Notes: a model not told the origin generated them from the sequence alone. 64,000 bases of DNA from an uncultured Eubacterium sp. (GCF_934525195.1 NZ_CAKSZA010000009.1:1-64000); one strand, 5' to 3'. Counted from the first letter of the stretch, positions 51,530 through 60,643 are shown. Made by a program: numbers and translations.

Positions 51530-51832
51530 TTCAACTTAATGACCTATATCTTAAAATATCTGAATCCAAATAAGGAACACAGAAGTTTCATGTAAATTTT
51601 AAATTCAACAATAGCAGAGTTGCAAAATCTAATGCAGTATATTACAAAAAATAGGCAGAAAGCAAAAAAATACAAAACATTAGCTATTAACGAAAATTTG
51701 CTATACATGTGAAATCCTAAGAATGTTTTAGATTTTATTATTTTCTTATAGGAGTTCACAAATCAATTAATAAAACAGCATATATGCCACAAAATTAAAA
51801 AAATAAAATTAATTATAAAGGAGATTTTTATC

Positions 51833-52525
51833 ATGGCAGAAACTTTCAAACTTCCCGCATCCTCTTTAGAAGAGATTATCAAAATTATTCAGGCATACGC
51901 AAATGAAAAAGAGGGCATCTTGTTGTCCCTGGATGACATTACTCAATCGACAGGAATTCCTCGTACTGTTGTAAGTGGTAATAATGGTTTTTTGGTTCAA
52001 ATAGGCTTAATTACCGAAGGAAACAAAAAATCGGCTACTGATATTGGGCGATCACTAGGAAGAGCCTATATATCTAAAATTGATTATGAACTTGAAAGGA
52101 TTTGGAAAGAAATAATCGCAGAAAATGATTTTCTTAACCGAATGGTATCTGCTGTTAGAATTAGAAACGGTATGGATAGAACAAATTTTCTCAATCATAT
52201 CATTTATTCTTCCGGTCAGAAAGATACAACAAAAAATCGAACAGGAGCAAATGCAGTTATTGAAATTTTAAAATCAGTTAATGTCATTAACGAAGTTGAC
52301 GGAAAACTAACTGTTACTGAAATTATGGAAGCAGAAGAAAGTGAGCAAATTGTAACTGATGAGACAATGGATACATTGCAAACAACTCGTCCTAATCCTC
52401 ATCCTGTAACAAACATCCAAACCGAACAATCAATAACAATTAACATCAATATTAATTGTTCGGTGTCAGAAATGGATGAACTCACAGACAAAATACAAAA
52501 ACTTATAAAAGGATTATCGGATTAA
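51833..52525 (+). CDS. Unknown protein, first gene of a two-gene unit (winged-helix-like)
   Basis: This 230-residue protein has an N-terminal winged-helix-like part with SLDDITQSTGIPRTVVSGNN, FLVQIGLITEGNKKSATDIG and RSLGRAY, which reads like a DUF5343-type helix-turn-helix. The middle is helical and the C-terminus has a low-complexity run (TININININCSVSEM). AAAGGAGATT precedes the ATG. A HEPN-like gene follows 18 bases later, so a regulator or antitoxin-like role is an inference. Confidence 0.6.
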   Translation: MAETFKLPASSLEEIIKIIQAYANEKEGILLSLDDITQSTGIPRTVVSGNNGFLVQIGLITEGNKKSATDIGRSLGRAYISKIDYELERIWKEIIAENDFLNRMVSAVRIRNGMDRTNFLNHIIYSSGQKDTTKNRTGANAVIEILKSVNVINEVDGKLTVTEIMEAEESEQIVTDETMDTLQTTRPNPHPVTNIQTEQSITINININCSVSEMDELTDKIQKLIKGLSD

Positions 52526-52543
52526 TACTAAGGGAGTAATAGG

Positions 52544-53506
52544 ATGGCACACAATATTGTTTTAACTACTGCCGAGGATATTGTTGCTGTTGTCGATGCT
52601 ATTGTTGCTAAAGGACAGGATGCTGATAGAAATTTTGTTGCTGAATTTACTGGAATAGCAACCGATGATCAGGTAAACAAGGCACTTGAAATGGCTATTG
52701 AATTAGAAATGGTTTCATTTAATGCTTCTTCAAATTGTTATTCCGTAAATTCGTTTCTTGCAAAAAAGCTTGTAACAGCGACATCTGATAATCAAAAAGC
52801 AGTTATAATGAGATTGATACTAGAACAGTACCAACCATACAAAATATTTAAGGTTCGTTATAATTTTACAAAGTCTATTGAACAAGCATGTAAACAGACA
52901 AAAATATTATGCTCACTATCATCGAATGAAAGAGATATAAAAAACACCTTGATAAGCATTGCGACATATGCAAAAGCTTTAAAGAGTGAGGGTGCAAATC
53001 TGTACAGCTTTGTAGAAGAAGAAAATATATATTCGCTTGTGGAACACAGCCTCTCAGAAAGTGCTGTTTTTGAAAAATCTTTGAGAGATTTTTTTGGTGA
53101 AACTGTCTATAATTCAATCAATAACACTACAATTGTGGAACCCCTTTCGGAAGCGTTCCAAAAATCTAAAGCTCAAACACCAGATATGCGTGCCGTAATA
53201 GTATATGCAGCTAACGCTTTTGAGTCTTTTTTGGATAGGTATTCGGAGAAACACAGTGTATCATTAAAAGGTAAAAACGGCATACTCCAAAAAAGAGATG
53301 CCTTATCCTCTTGCTTATCTAAAAAACATCGAGGTATGATAGATTACATAGGTCAAATTCGCAATGCTGCTGATCATGGAGCTGATTCTGATGAAAGTGG
53401 GCAAATGTGGACAATAACAAAGGATACTATGTGTTTGTATCCTTGCGTAGTTGCAATTACTATTAAGGATATATTGCAACGGGACAACGGAATTATTGAG
53501 GTGTGA
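52544..53506 (+). CDS. HEPN-like protein, second gene of a two-gene unit
   Basis: This 320-residue protein has an N-terminal winged-helix-like part (about 1-80), a helical middle and a C-terminal HEPN-type segment with RNAADH (R273-x4-H278) preceded by KHRGMIDYIGQI and followed by a Gly/Asp-rich turn. HEPN domains with R-x4-6-H are often RNases of toxin and abortive-infection systems. The partner gene, the AT-rich base use and the island context support a defence role. The exact family is not recognised. Confidence 0.65.
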   Translation: MAHNIVLTTAEDIVAVVDAIVAKGQDADRNFVAEFTGIATDDQVNKALEMAIELEMVSFNASSNCYSVNSFLAKKLVTATSDNQKAVIMRLILEQYQPYKIFKVRYNFTKSIEQACKQTKILCSLSSNERDIKNTLISIATYAKALKSEGANLYSFVEEENIYSLVEHSLSESAVFEKSLRDFFGETVYNSINNTTIVEPLSEAFQKSKAQTPDMRAVIVYAANAFESFLDRYSEKHSVSLKGKNGILQKRDALSSCLSKKHRGMIDYIGQIRNAADHGADSDESGQMWTITKDTMCLYPCVVAITIKDILQRDNGIIEV

Positions 53507-53525
53507 TTTTAAAAACCTTTAATTA

Positions 53526-53901
53526 TTATACGAATGTAATCTCTGCATTCACAATTTCAGTTGTTTTACTACGGATGTTATTCATCTTCTGAACCCATTT
53601 CATTTGGTCGGTTGCTTTTAGCTGTTCGGTTACATTTTCTTTTTCGGCGAGTTCATTTACCAGCCGGAGAAAAAGTTGTTGGGCTTGTTCCTCTGTATCG
53701 GCAATGTGGGAATGGAGTTTGCCAGAAGTGAGCAGATTATAATATAAAACTTTGCGGTGGTGCTTTAAATAATTTAACCTGCGTTGTTCCCATACTTCGA
53801 TATAATCGGTTTCTTCTTCCGCCGGTAAAGTTAAATTAGGCAAGATAATCGCCCTGCTGGGTATATGTACCGCCGAATTGTTCAAATAATGTATTATTCA
53901 T
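53526..53901 (-). pseudogene. tnpV: TnpV-like transposon gene, frameshifted
   Basis: From the ATG at 53901 the start reads MNNTLFEQFGGTYTQQGDYL, then breaks near 53845. The remaining frame has LPNLTLPAEEE, HHRKVLYYNLLTSGKLHSHI and LKATDQMKWVQKMNNIRSKT, the TnpV signature of mobilisable transposons. Restoring one or two bases after CTT would join the parts. CAAAGGAGG precedes the ATG. It lies between the HEPN unit and a terminator. Confidence 0.85.
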
Positions 53902-53906
53902 AATAA

Positions 53907-53946
53907 AAACCTCCTTTGATACTCAAATTGTACCAAAAGAGGTTTT
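53907..53946. other. Inverted repeat over the tnpV ribosome site
   Basis: AAAACCTC / GAGGTTTT arms face each other around the ribosome site of tnpV. The 53947-54175 stretch to the right is AT-rich with no gene seen. Confidence 0.45.
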
Positions 53947-54175
53947 CTTTTACTAATGTTCGATTTATAAATTTACAAATATAGTTCGTGCCAAAAATTA
54001 CAACAAACTTTTGCAATCTGTGCCACTTTTAGCGGCGAATAATGTGTATTCCAAATTTATTCGTTATATTTACTTTTTCATTTACCACTAATTTCGCTGA
54101 AATATGAAATTGATTTGTCAGGATTGAATTTTACCGAAAATAATAATTGATACAAATTATGATGCACAATAAAAA

Positions 54176-54210
54176 GGGCGTTGGAGATTTGGTTCTCCAA
54201 CGCTTTTCTT
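54176..54210 (+). terminator. Terminator before the helicase gene
   Basis: GCGTTGGAG / CTCCAACGC plus TTTTC. Its upstream gene is unclear; tnpV may have split it from the HEPN unit. Confidence 0.8.
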
Positions 54211-54304
54211 TTAATGAGTATATAAATCTAATCAATCACCTGAAACTTGATTTATATATCAAATTAATGTAGAATAATGTAGGGTTTTATTTTTTGTTTC
54301 GGAG

Positions 54305-57300
54305 GTGAGTGACATAAACAAGATTTCAAGAGATATTTTCAAAGCGATTCATGAAGGTAAGTGGATTGCTGTGGAATACAGGAATAAACAGCAAAATGTA
54401 ACAAAATATTGGATTGGAATTAAAAACATAAACCCGTATAAAAAATTGCTCATTGTTGATGGGCTTAATGTCGCTACATCGGAAATGAAAGAATTAAATT
54501 TGTATTATGATTCTATAATTGACGCCAATTTGATTGAAGGCTCATTTTATGAAATAAATTCTGAATTGATTGAGGATATTGAAGAACACTCCTCAAGGTA
54601 TTCGTTTATTTTTAATAATGTCACAAATTTGAAGCTTCTTGATTATTATAGCGAATGTAATAAACTCGATAACACTCCATATCGAAATGATTATAAACTA
54701 ATTGATGAACTTGATGTGGATGTCATTGGGGAAGGGGATTATAATTTAAGCAATGAACAGTTTGAACATTTAGTAAAAGTTTATAATTATAATGCTAAAA
54801 ATAAGAATCAAAACAAAATGCCTCGTTCAGTATCTTTGTGTATGAATATATGTAGTATTCATACTAAAAAAGGGCTTTATGTACTTGCTTATAAAAAGCT
54901 TTTGTTTGATGTAAAAAACCGCACCCTTACACAAGATGATGAAGTATCTGTTTGTCGTGAGTTCACAGTTGACGGTGTAAAGATAAGCGCTCATTGGTTT
55001 CTTGATGCAGACGAGTTCCAATTACTTGATAAGTTTGAAGAAAATGCCGAACTTATTAAAGATTTAATTACTAAGAATAATCCTGAATACAACGGTGTTG
55101 ATGATATGCCATATGTTATGGCTTTATCAAGAGATTTCACGATAAATCTTGATAAGGAGTATGATGCCATTCTTAAAATGTATGAAGATAACACGGTGAC
55201 ATATCCGATTAAAGCATTTTTTGGTGACTTAACGGCTAAGCCAAGGAGAATTAAAAATTACCCTTTGGCTTTATATAACGATAAAGTAAACCTTGACCAA
55301 CTTTTAGCAATACATAACGGTTTGAAATATCCCGTTTTGTATGTTCAAGGACCTCCCGGAAGCGGAAAAACAAACACCATTCTCAATACAGTTGTCACCG
55401 CATTTTTTAATAACAAAAGTGTTTTGATTTCATCGTATAATAATCATCCGGTTGATGAGATTTACCAAAAACTTTCTCATCTTAAATATAAAGGTAATGA
55501 TATACCTTTCCCGATAATCCGTCTTGGAAACGGTAATAAACTTAAAGAAGCAATTAAACAAATACGACATTTGTTTGAAATAACTGCTTCTATGAAAGTG
55601 TTTGATTCGTCATTGAACAGAAAAAAGAATGACGAAGAACACAAAACAAAAGCTCTAAGTGATTTGCTTCGTAAATATGAAGAAAAGCTTGATATGAATG
55701 AACGAAAAGAAACGATAAGAACAATGATTTCTTCTTCAAATAACTTGACTTTTCTCACGGATTTGCAGGGAGAACAGCTTGCTAAAGTAAACAGCGCACT
55801 TAAAGAAATCGGTGAAATTACAGAGGATGATATTAAGCCACTAATTACACAAGACAGACTTGAATTGTTAAAGTATTTGAATTTTACTTCAGCTAAGTTT
55901 ATTAAACGATTATCAGAGCCTAAATATGAGAAACTTGCTGATATTATATTCACTAAAGACATAAACGAAGCAGCAAAACAATTAAATCAGTATCTTTCAA
56001 ATGATGAGAATTTTCAAAAATTTCTCAAGATATTTCCCATTGTTGCAACAACAAATATTTCTGCTCATCGGTTGGGAGAACCAAAACAATATTTTGATAT
56101 GGTTATTATGGATGAGGCAAGTCAGTGTAATACTGCGGTAGCACTTGTTCCGATTATCAGGGGTGAACAGCTTTTGCTTGTAGGCGATCCGCAACAGTTA
56201 AAACCTGTTATCTTACTTGATGAAAAGAATAATTCGGTTTTGAAAAAGAGATATAACATTACTGATGAATACGATTATAAAAACAAATCTGTTTATCAAA
56301 CTTTTCTTTCTGCCGACGCCGTCAGTGATGAAGTTTTGCTAAGCTATCATTATAGATGTCATCCGAAGATTATCGAATTTAATAATAAAAAGTATTACAA
56401 TAACAAACTTAATGTTCAGTCTTCCGACAAAGAAAAACAACCGCTTGAATTTATAGAATGTCATTCAAAAGATACAACATTGAAAAATACAAGCGAAAGC
56501 GAAGCAAAAGAAATTGTTCATTATGTTAAAAATCACCCCGACAAAACGATTGCAGTTATTACACCGTTTGTAAATCAACGCAATATAATTCAAGAAGAAT
56601 TAAATCAAAACGGAATTACCAACGTTGATTGTGGAACTGTACATGCATTTCAGGGAGATGAAAAACAAGAAATAATTTTTTCGTTAGCCCTTACTGATAA
56701 GACGCATGAAAAAACATATTCTTGGTTAAAGAATAACAAGGAACTTATAAATGTTGCAACGTCAAGAGCTAAAGAAAAATTAGTTATTGCAGGGGACAAA
56801 GATCAACTAAACAGACTTCATCATCCGGGAGACGATGATGATTTGTTTGAATTGTGTAATTATGTTCGATTAAACGGAAAAACAACCGTAACAGAGCGTG
56901 TGCCTGAATCAAGAGCGCTTGGAATTAAACCTTACAGTACCGAAACTGAAACAGCATTTTTAGACACACTAAATCATGCAATAAATGCTATGATGATTAC
57001 AAAATCTAAATATGTTATTAAAAAAGAGGTTCCCATTTCGCAGGTGTTCAATTCTTCAAATCAAGTGAATGATTTATTCTATACAGGCAGATTTGACTAT
57101 ATAGTATATGAGCGTGAAGGAAAAGAATTGTTGCCTATTTTTGCGATTGAACTTGATGGTAACGAGCATACGAACGACACTAAGGTAATTGAAAGGGATA
57201 AAAAGAAGCAGCAAATATGTGATGAACATAATTTTCAGCTTATTCGTGTTCCTAACAACTATGCAAGACGATATAATTATGTAAAAGAAATCTTGTCGTC

Positions 57301-57325
57301 ATTCTTTGAAAATTCAAGAAGATAA
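54305..57325 (+). CDS. WYL-like/SF1 helicase/nuclease fusion
   Basis: This protein of about 1006 residues has an N-terminal WYL-like segment (AIHEGKWIAVEYRNKQQNVT), an SF1 helicase with Walker A GPPGSGKTNT (349-358), DEAS (603-606), VGDPQQLKPV and the later VHAFQGDE and NVATSRAKEKLV motifs, and a C-terminal DUF2726/Vsr-like nuclease core (D931 and IELDGNEH, E949-D951-H955). The architecture recalls helicase-Vsr defence proteins such as Hhe, but with a different N-terminus. GTG 54305 is reported as the only canonical start, but GGAGG covers 54301-54305, so ATA 54314 is better spaced. A terminator follows. Confidence 0.83.
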   Translation: MSDINKISRDIFKAIHEGKWIAVEYRNKQQNVTKYWIGIKNINPYKKLLIVDGLNVATSEMKELNLYYDSIIDANLIEGSFYEINSELIEDIEEHSSRYSFIFNNVTNLKLLDYYSECNKLDNTPYRNDYKLIDELDVDVIGEGDYNLSNEQFEHLVKVYNYNAKNKNQNKMPRSVSLCMNICSIHTKKGLYVLAYKKLLFDVKNRTLTQDDEVSVCREFTVDGVKISAHWFLDADEFQLLDKFEENAELIKDLITKNNPEYNGVDDMPYVMALSRDFTINLDKEYDAILKMYEDNTVTYPIKAFFGDLTAKPRRIKNYPLALYNDKVNLDQLLAIHNGLKYPVLYVQGPPGSGKTNTILNTVVTAFFNNKSVLISSYNNHPVDEIYQKLSHLKYKGNDIPFPIIRLGNGNKLKEAIKQIRHLFEITASMKVFDSSLNRKKNDEEHKTKALSDLLRKYEEKLDMNERKETIRTMISSSNNLTFLTDLQGEQLAKVNSALKEIGEITEDDIKPLITQDRLELLKYLNFTSAKFIKRLSEPKYEKLADIIFTKDINEAAKQLNQYLSNDENFQKFLKIFPIVATTNISAHRLGEPKQYFDMVIMDEASQCNTAVALVPIIRGEQLLLVGDPQQLKPVILLDEKNNSVLKKRYNITDEYDYKNKSVYQTFLSADAVSDEVLLSYHYRCHPKIIEFNNKKYYNNKLNVQSSDKEKQPLEFIECHSKDTTLKNTSESEAKEIVHYVKNHPDKTIAVITPFVNQRNIIQEELNQNGITNVDCGTVHAFQGDEKQEIIFSLALTDKTHEKTYSWLKNNKELINVATSRAKEKLVIAGDKDQLNRLHHPGDDDDLFELCNYVRLNGKTTVTERVPESRALGIKPYSTETETAFLDTLNHAINAMMITKSKYVIKKEVPISQVFNSSNQVNDLFYTGRFDYIVYEREGKELLPIFAIELDGNEHTNDTKVIERDKKKQQICDEHNFQLIRVPNNYARRYNYVKEILSSFFENSRR

Positions 57326-57340
57326 TAAATATTCTGATTG

Positions 57341-57380
57341 AAAAATGAGCCGAGAGGGGATACCTCTTGGCTCATTTTTT
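57341..57380 (+). terminator. Terminator of the helicase gene
   Basis: AAAAATGAGCCGAGAGG / CCTCTTGGCTCATTTTT hairpin with a T-run. Confidence 0.92.
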
Positions 57381-57485
57381 GTGAACACACAACACTTATT
57401 TAAATTTTGATGATTATTTTATACTTTATTGAATTGGCTTTTTATTGAAAAACGCTTGAAACCCTTGAAAACAGTGGGTTTTTAT

Positions 57486-57540
57486 CGTAAGCCTCAATCA
57501 TTATATGATTATGATACATAGGTGCTTACGAGGGTCGTTT
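57486..57540. other. Inverted repeat at the right edge of the accessory region
   Basis: CGTAAGC / GCTTACG arms enclose a second palindrome AATCATTATATGATT. It lies directly beside the sasP stop. It could be part of an element end. The remaining 57381-57485 shows no gene. Confidence 0.4.
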
Positions 57541-57544
57541 TTTC

Positions 57545-57793
57545 CTAAACAGCTATGCAAAATTCGTATGTAATCGGCTGAAGTTGGTTATTTTTAGCCC
57601 AATTTGTACGCTGAAATTGCACAGTTCGTACAGGACACATTACATTGACCATCTGACCGCCGACAGAACCGGCTTGCTTAGAAGTAAGGTCGCCGTTGTA
57701 GCCCTGCTTAAGGTTAACACCAACCTCGTTAGCTGCTTCCATCTTGAAGCGGTTGAGAGCGTCCTTAGCCTCTGGAACTGTGTTCTTTGCCAT
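57545..57793 (-). CDS. sasP: Alpha/beta-type small acid-soluble spore protein with an unusual C-terminus
   Basis: This 82-residue protein has ALNRFKMEAANEVGVNL (with the EAANE germination-protease cleavage region) and SKQAGSVGGQMV, both typical of spore-DNA-protecting SASPs. After GGQMV the usual KKMIE...-type end is replaced by NVMCPVRTVQFQRTNWAKNN..., which does not look like SASP. The change falls at the edge of the accessory region, so an element junction may have rewritten the last third. GCGAGGTG precedes the ATG. The cognate protease gene gpr is in this window. Confidence 0.85.
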   Translation of the reverse strand: MAKNTVPEAKDALNRFKMEAANEVGVNLKQGYNGDLTSKQAGSVGGQMVNVMCPVRTVQFQRTNWAKNNQLQPITYEFCIAV

Positions 57794-57818
57794 TGTTGAT
57801 ACACCTCGCTTAATGATA

Positions 57819-57863
57819 TTTGCAAGGGCGTGTGTTGTACAAAAACGCTTTCGCCCTTGCAAA
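57819..57863 (-). promoter_or_regulatory. Perfect 12-bp hairpin in the sasP leader
   Basis: TTTGCAAGGGCG / CGCCCTTGCAAA with a loop of about 21 bases lies 26 bases before the sasP start. A possible mRNA-stability or control element. Confidence 0.55.
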
Positions 57864-58042
57864 ACATCACTTTCACCTTGCAAGTTTATTTTGTGTACCG
57901 TATCCATTTTTACAACTGAAAAATTTTTACAATTTTTGTTGCAGTTGATAATAAGAATACATAAAAACTAGTATTAATAGCGTAGAACTTTCAGTGTGTA
58001 AGGTTAGAGTGAAATTTATGCAATTATGAAAAACTTGTCAAT

Positions 58043-58528
58043 TTAAAGTCTAAACATAATTTTGCATATTCTCTTTCCGCAGGAGGTTTTGAAAATTTTG
58101 TCATAAGCATTTTGAACAGCCTGTTTTGAAAGATTTTCCTCATACATATTTACGAGAAAATCCGCTTCGACAAGAATTTGATAGTCGATTCCGTCAATAT
58201 TGTCATATGTATGATGATGCGCTATTAAATATTGCACCCGATTGGATACTTTGTCATTAAAGCCTAATTTTTCCAGCAATTGTTTTGCTATCGGCGGTCC
58301 TTCTTTTTCCTGCAATTTTCCGTTGCAATTCCCGTATTTTTCTTCACAAATATGAATTCCAATATCGTGGGTAAGTGCTGCCGTTTCAATTATAAATAAT
58401 ATTTCGTCGTCAACATTTTCTGCTTCTGCAATGAGTTTTGCATAGCTGTGAACTTTGCAAAAATGCTGAATTCTCTTTGCGTCACCGTTGTATAAATTTA
58501 TCATTGCCAAATGCAATTTGTTTATCAT
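58043..58528 (-). CDS. HD domain phosphohydrolase
   Basis: This 161-residue protein has RIQHFCKVHSYAKLIAEAEN, AALTHDIGIHICEEKYG (HD motif) and YLIAHHHTYDNIDGIDYQIL, the metal-binding order of HD domains. These proteins hydrolyse phosphate esters of nucleotides or signals. The size fits stand-alone HD proteins. The substrate is unknown. Confidence 0.85.
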   Translation of the reverse strand: MINKLHLAMINLYNGDAKRIQHFCKVHSYAKLIAEAENVDDEILFIIETAALTHDIGIHICEEKYGNCNGKLQEKEGPPIAKQLLEKLGFNDKVSNRVQYLIAHHHTYDNIDGIDYQILVEADFLVNMYEENLSKQAVQNAYDKIFKTSCGKRICKIMFRL

Positions 58529-58553
58529 TTTGATACTTCCCTTTGAGTTCGTT

Positions 58554-59015
58554 TTATATTAAAAATTTTAGCAGTGCTTCGCAACCTTTGTGAATATCAT
58601 TGTAGCATCTGTCAAAATCTCGTGTGTACCAAGGGTCGGACACATCGGCGGTGCTGTCGGTGTATTTCATCAGCTTGTGGATTTTGTATTGAGGGTCGCC
58701 GTCTAAAATACGCTTCATATTTCGAATATTTGCACTGTCCATACCGATGAACAAATCGTATTTGTCGTAGTCGCTTTTGGTCAATTGCACGGCACGCTTG
58801 CCGTCAGGGTTGATTCCATGACTGTTGAGCACGGTTTTTGCCGGCGGATATACAGGATTGCCGATTCCGTTCCAAATCTCTTCCGTGCTTGTGGCACTTG
58901 AACAGATGACAAAATCATTTTGCAATCCTTTTTGTTTTACCATATCTTTTAATATAAATTCTGCCATCGGCGAGCGACAAATGTTGCCGTGGCAAACGAA
59001 CATTATTTTTTTCAT
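58554..59015 (-). CDS. Low-molecular-weight protein tyrosine phosphatase
   Basis: This 153-residue protein has VCHGNICRSPMAEF (C-x5-R catalytic loop) and the late SDPWYTRDFD (general acid Asp), standard for the family. It removes phosphate from tyrosine or, in some cases, arginine. The start MKKIMFVCHGN is chosen at 59015; ATG 59024 is also possible since no ribosome site is clear. Confidence 0.93.
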   Translation of the reverse strand: MKKIMFVCHGNICRSPMAEFILKDMVKQKGLQNDFVICSSATSTEEIWNGIGNPVYPPAKTVLNSHGINPDGKRAVQLTKSDYDKYDLFIGMDSANIRNMKRILDGDPQYKIHKLMKYTDSTADVSDPWYTRDFDRCYNDIHKGCEALLKFLI

Positions 59016-59250
59016 CTTACACATATTTTTTGATTGTTAGCGGTTATTCACCATAATGTTGACGATTTCATAGTCTGTTTTTTTCATCTCTTTTTATGTA
59101 CCCCTTTCATTTTTATGTCCTCTGTTAATGTTCATAAAAATGTTTCAACAGAACAGATGTATATTATAGCATATAAACAGTTTGTACACAAATAGATTTT
59201 TTAATGTCTTTTTTGTTGCTTTAGCTCAAAATCAGCGCGTTTTTAGCAAA

Positions 59251-60291
59251 TTATTTTTGGCAATCAACGGCAACTTTGATTACACCGTCTTTTTTGTTTT
59301 CAAAAAGGTCGTATGCTTCGTCAATTTTGCTGAGCGGATATGTGTGAGTAATGAGTGGTTCTGTATTGATTTTTCCTTGTGCGATAAGTTCAAGAGTTTC
59401 CTCACAGTCACAACCGTCAACTCCGCCGATTTTGAAGGTCAGGTTTTTGCCGTACATATCAGGGAGGGGGAGCGTTTGCGCCTTGTCATATAACGCAACA
59501 ACTGTCACAATTGCGTTTGGTCGAGCACATTCCCATGCTAATCGGAATGTGGAGTCCGCACCCGCAACCTCAAGCACAACATCAGCACCGCCGTGTTCGC
59601 TGTTTGCCTGAACAAAATTCAGGCACTCATTCGGCGAAACCGTGAGCACATCGGGATAATTCTCGGTGATGAATTTGATTCGACTTTCGTCTTTTTCGCA
59701 CATAATGATACGCTTCGGATTTTTTAGCATTACGCAAAGCAAGGTGCAAATTCCCGTTGGACCTGCACCGATAATAAGCACCGTGTCATCTTCTGTGATT
59801 TCAGAAATTCGTGTTGCCCAAAATCCTGTTGCAAGCACATCACCAACAAACAAAGCCTGCCTGTCCGTGACGCTGTCGGGGATTTTGTTCAAGCCCTGGT
59901 CGGCAAACGGAACACGCACATATTCAGCCTGTCCGCCGTCTATTCTGCAACCGAGTGCCCAACCGCCGTTTTTGTCCGTGCAGTTGTTCACATATCCTTT
60001 TTTACAGAAAAAGCATTCTCCGCAAAAGGTTTCAACATTCACGGTCACACGGTCGCCCGGCTTAACGGTAGTCACCGCATTGCCAACTTCCTCAACGATT
60101 CCGACCATTTCATGCCCCACGGTTATTCCGGGAACAGCACGGGGAACGCTTCCGTGCTTGATGTGCAGGTCGCTTGAACAAATGCTTGCAAGTGTTACCT
60201 TAACAATAGCATCTCTCTCGTGCATAATCACAGGCTTCGGCTTTTCGGTCAATTCAAATCTTCCTTGTGAAATATAGGTGTATGTCTGCAT
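59251..60291 (-). CDS. Zinc-dependent medium-chain alcohol dehydrogenase
   Basis: This 346-residue protein has SICSSDLHIKHG, GITVGHEMVG, FCGECFFCKKGYVNNC (structural zinc Cys set) and VLIIGAGPTGICTLL (Rossmann). The pattern fits zinc alcohol/threonine-type dehydrogenases. The substrate is not clear. The N-terminus MQTYTYISQG at 60291 matches the family best; ATG 60300 is possible. Confidence 0.9.
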   Translation of the reverse strand: MQTYTYISQGRFELTEKPKPVIMHERDAIVKVTLASICSSDLHIKHGSVPRAVPGITVGHEMVGIVEEVGNAVTTVKPGDRVTVNVETFCGECFFCKKGYVNNCTDKNGGWALGCRIDGGQAEYVRVPFADQGLNKIPDSVTDRQALFVGDVLATGFWATRISEITEDDTVLIIGAGPTGICTLLCVMLKNPKRIIMCEKDESRIKFITENYPDVLTVSPNECLNFVQANSEHGGADVVLEVAGADSTFRLAWECARPNAIVTVVALYDKAQTLPLPDMYGKNLTFKIGGVDGCDCEETLELIAQGKINTEPLITHTYPLSKIDEAYDLFENKKDGVIKVAVDCQK

Positions 60292-60411
60292 TTTTATCAT
60301 CGCTTTCAAATTTATTTCTGATTAAATTATAGAACGTTTTGAATAGAATTTCAACATCAAAGCGGGAGTAGTGTGTGGTTTTCATCCACCCGCAAAACTA
60401 TTTTATAAAAG

Positions 60412-60442
60412 AAAAAAAGAGTAATCAAAACGATTACTCTTT
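60412..60442 (-). terminator. Terminator of the tRNA genes
   Basis: On the minus strand AAAGAGTAATC gtttt GATTACTCTTT is followed by a T-run, just beyond tRNA-Tyr. Confidence 0.9.
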
Positions 60443-60446
60443 CTTC

Positions 60447-60531
60447 TGGTGGAAGAGGGTGGATTCGAACCACCGAAGTCATTGACGACAGATTTACAGT
60501 CTGTTCCCTTTGGCCACTCGGGAACTCTTCC
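60447..60531 (-). tRNA. tRNA-Tyr (GUA), with encoded CCA
   Basis: A 7-bp acceptor stem (GGAAGAG / CTCTTCC), the anticodon loop with GTA (CTGTAAA), a long variable arm and the GGTTCGAATCC T-arm give class II tRNA-Tyr. ACCA is encoded at the 3' end. Confidence 0.95.
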
Positions 60532-60540
60532 ATATTATTT

Positions 60541-60565
60541 GGGGAGATAACCGAGGTTATCTCCC
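60541..60565. other. Hairpin between the two tRNA genes
   Basis: GGAGATAACC / GGTTATCTCC stem in the spacer of the tRNA transcript. It may guide tRNA processing. Confidence 0.5.
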
Positions 60566-60567
60566 TG

Positions 60568-60643
60568 TGGAGCTGGTGAACGGACTTGAACCCCTGACCT
60601 GCTGATTACAAATCAGCTGCTCTACCAACTGAGCTACACCAGC
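60568..60643 (-). tRNA. tRNA-Thr (UGU), with encoded CCA
   Basis: A 76-base cloverleaf with acceptor GCTGGTG / CACCAGC, anticodon loop TTTGTAA (anticodon TGT) and T-arm GGTTCAAGTCC. TCCA is encoded at the 3' end. Confidence 0.95.
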
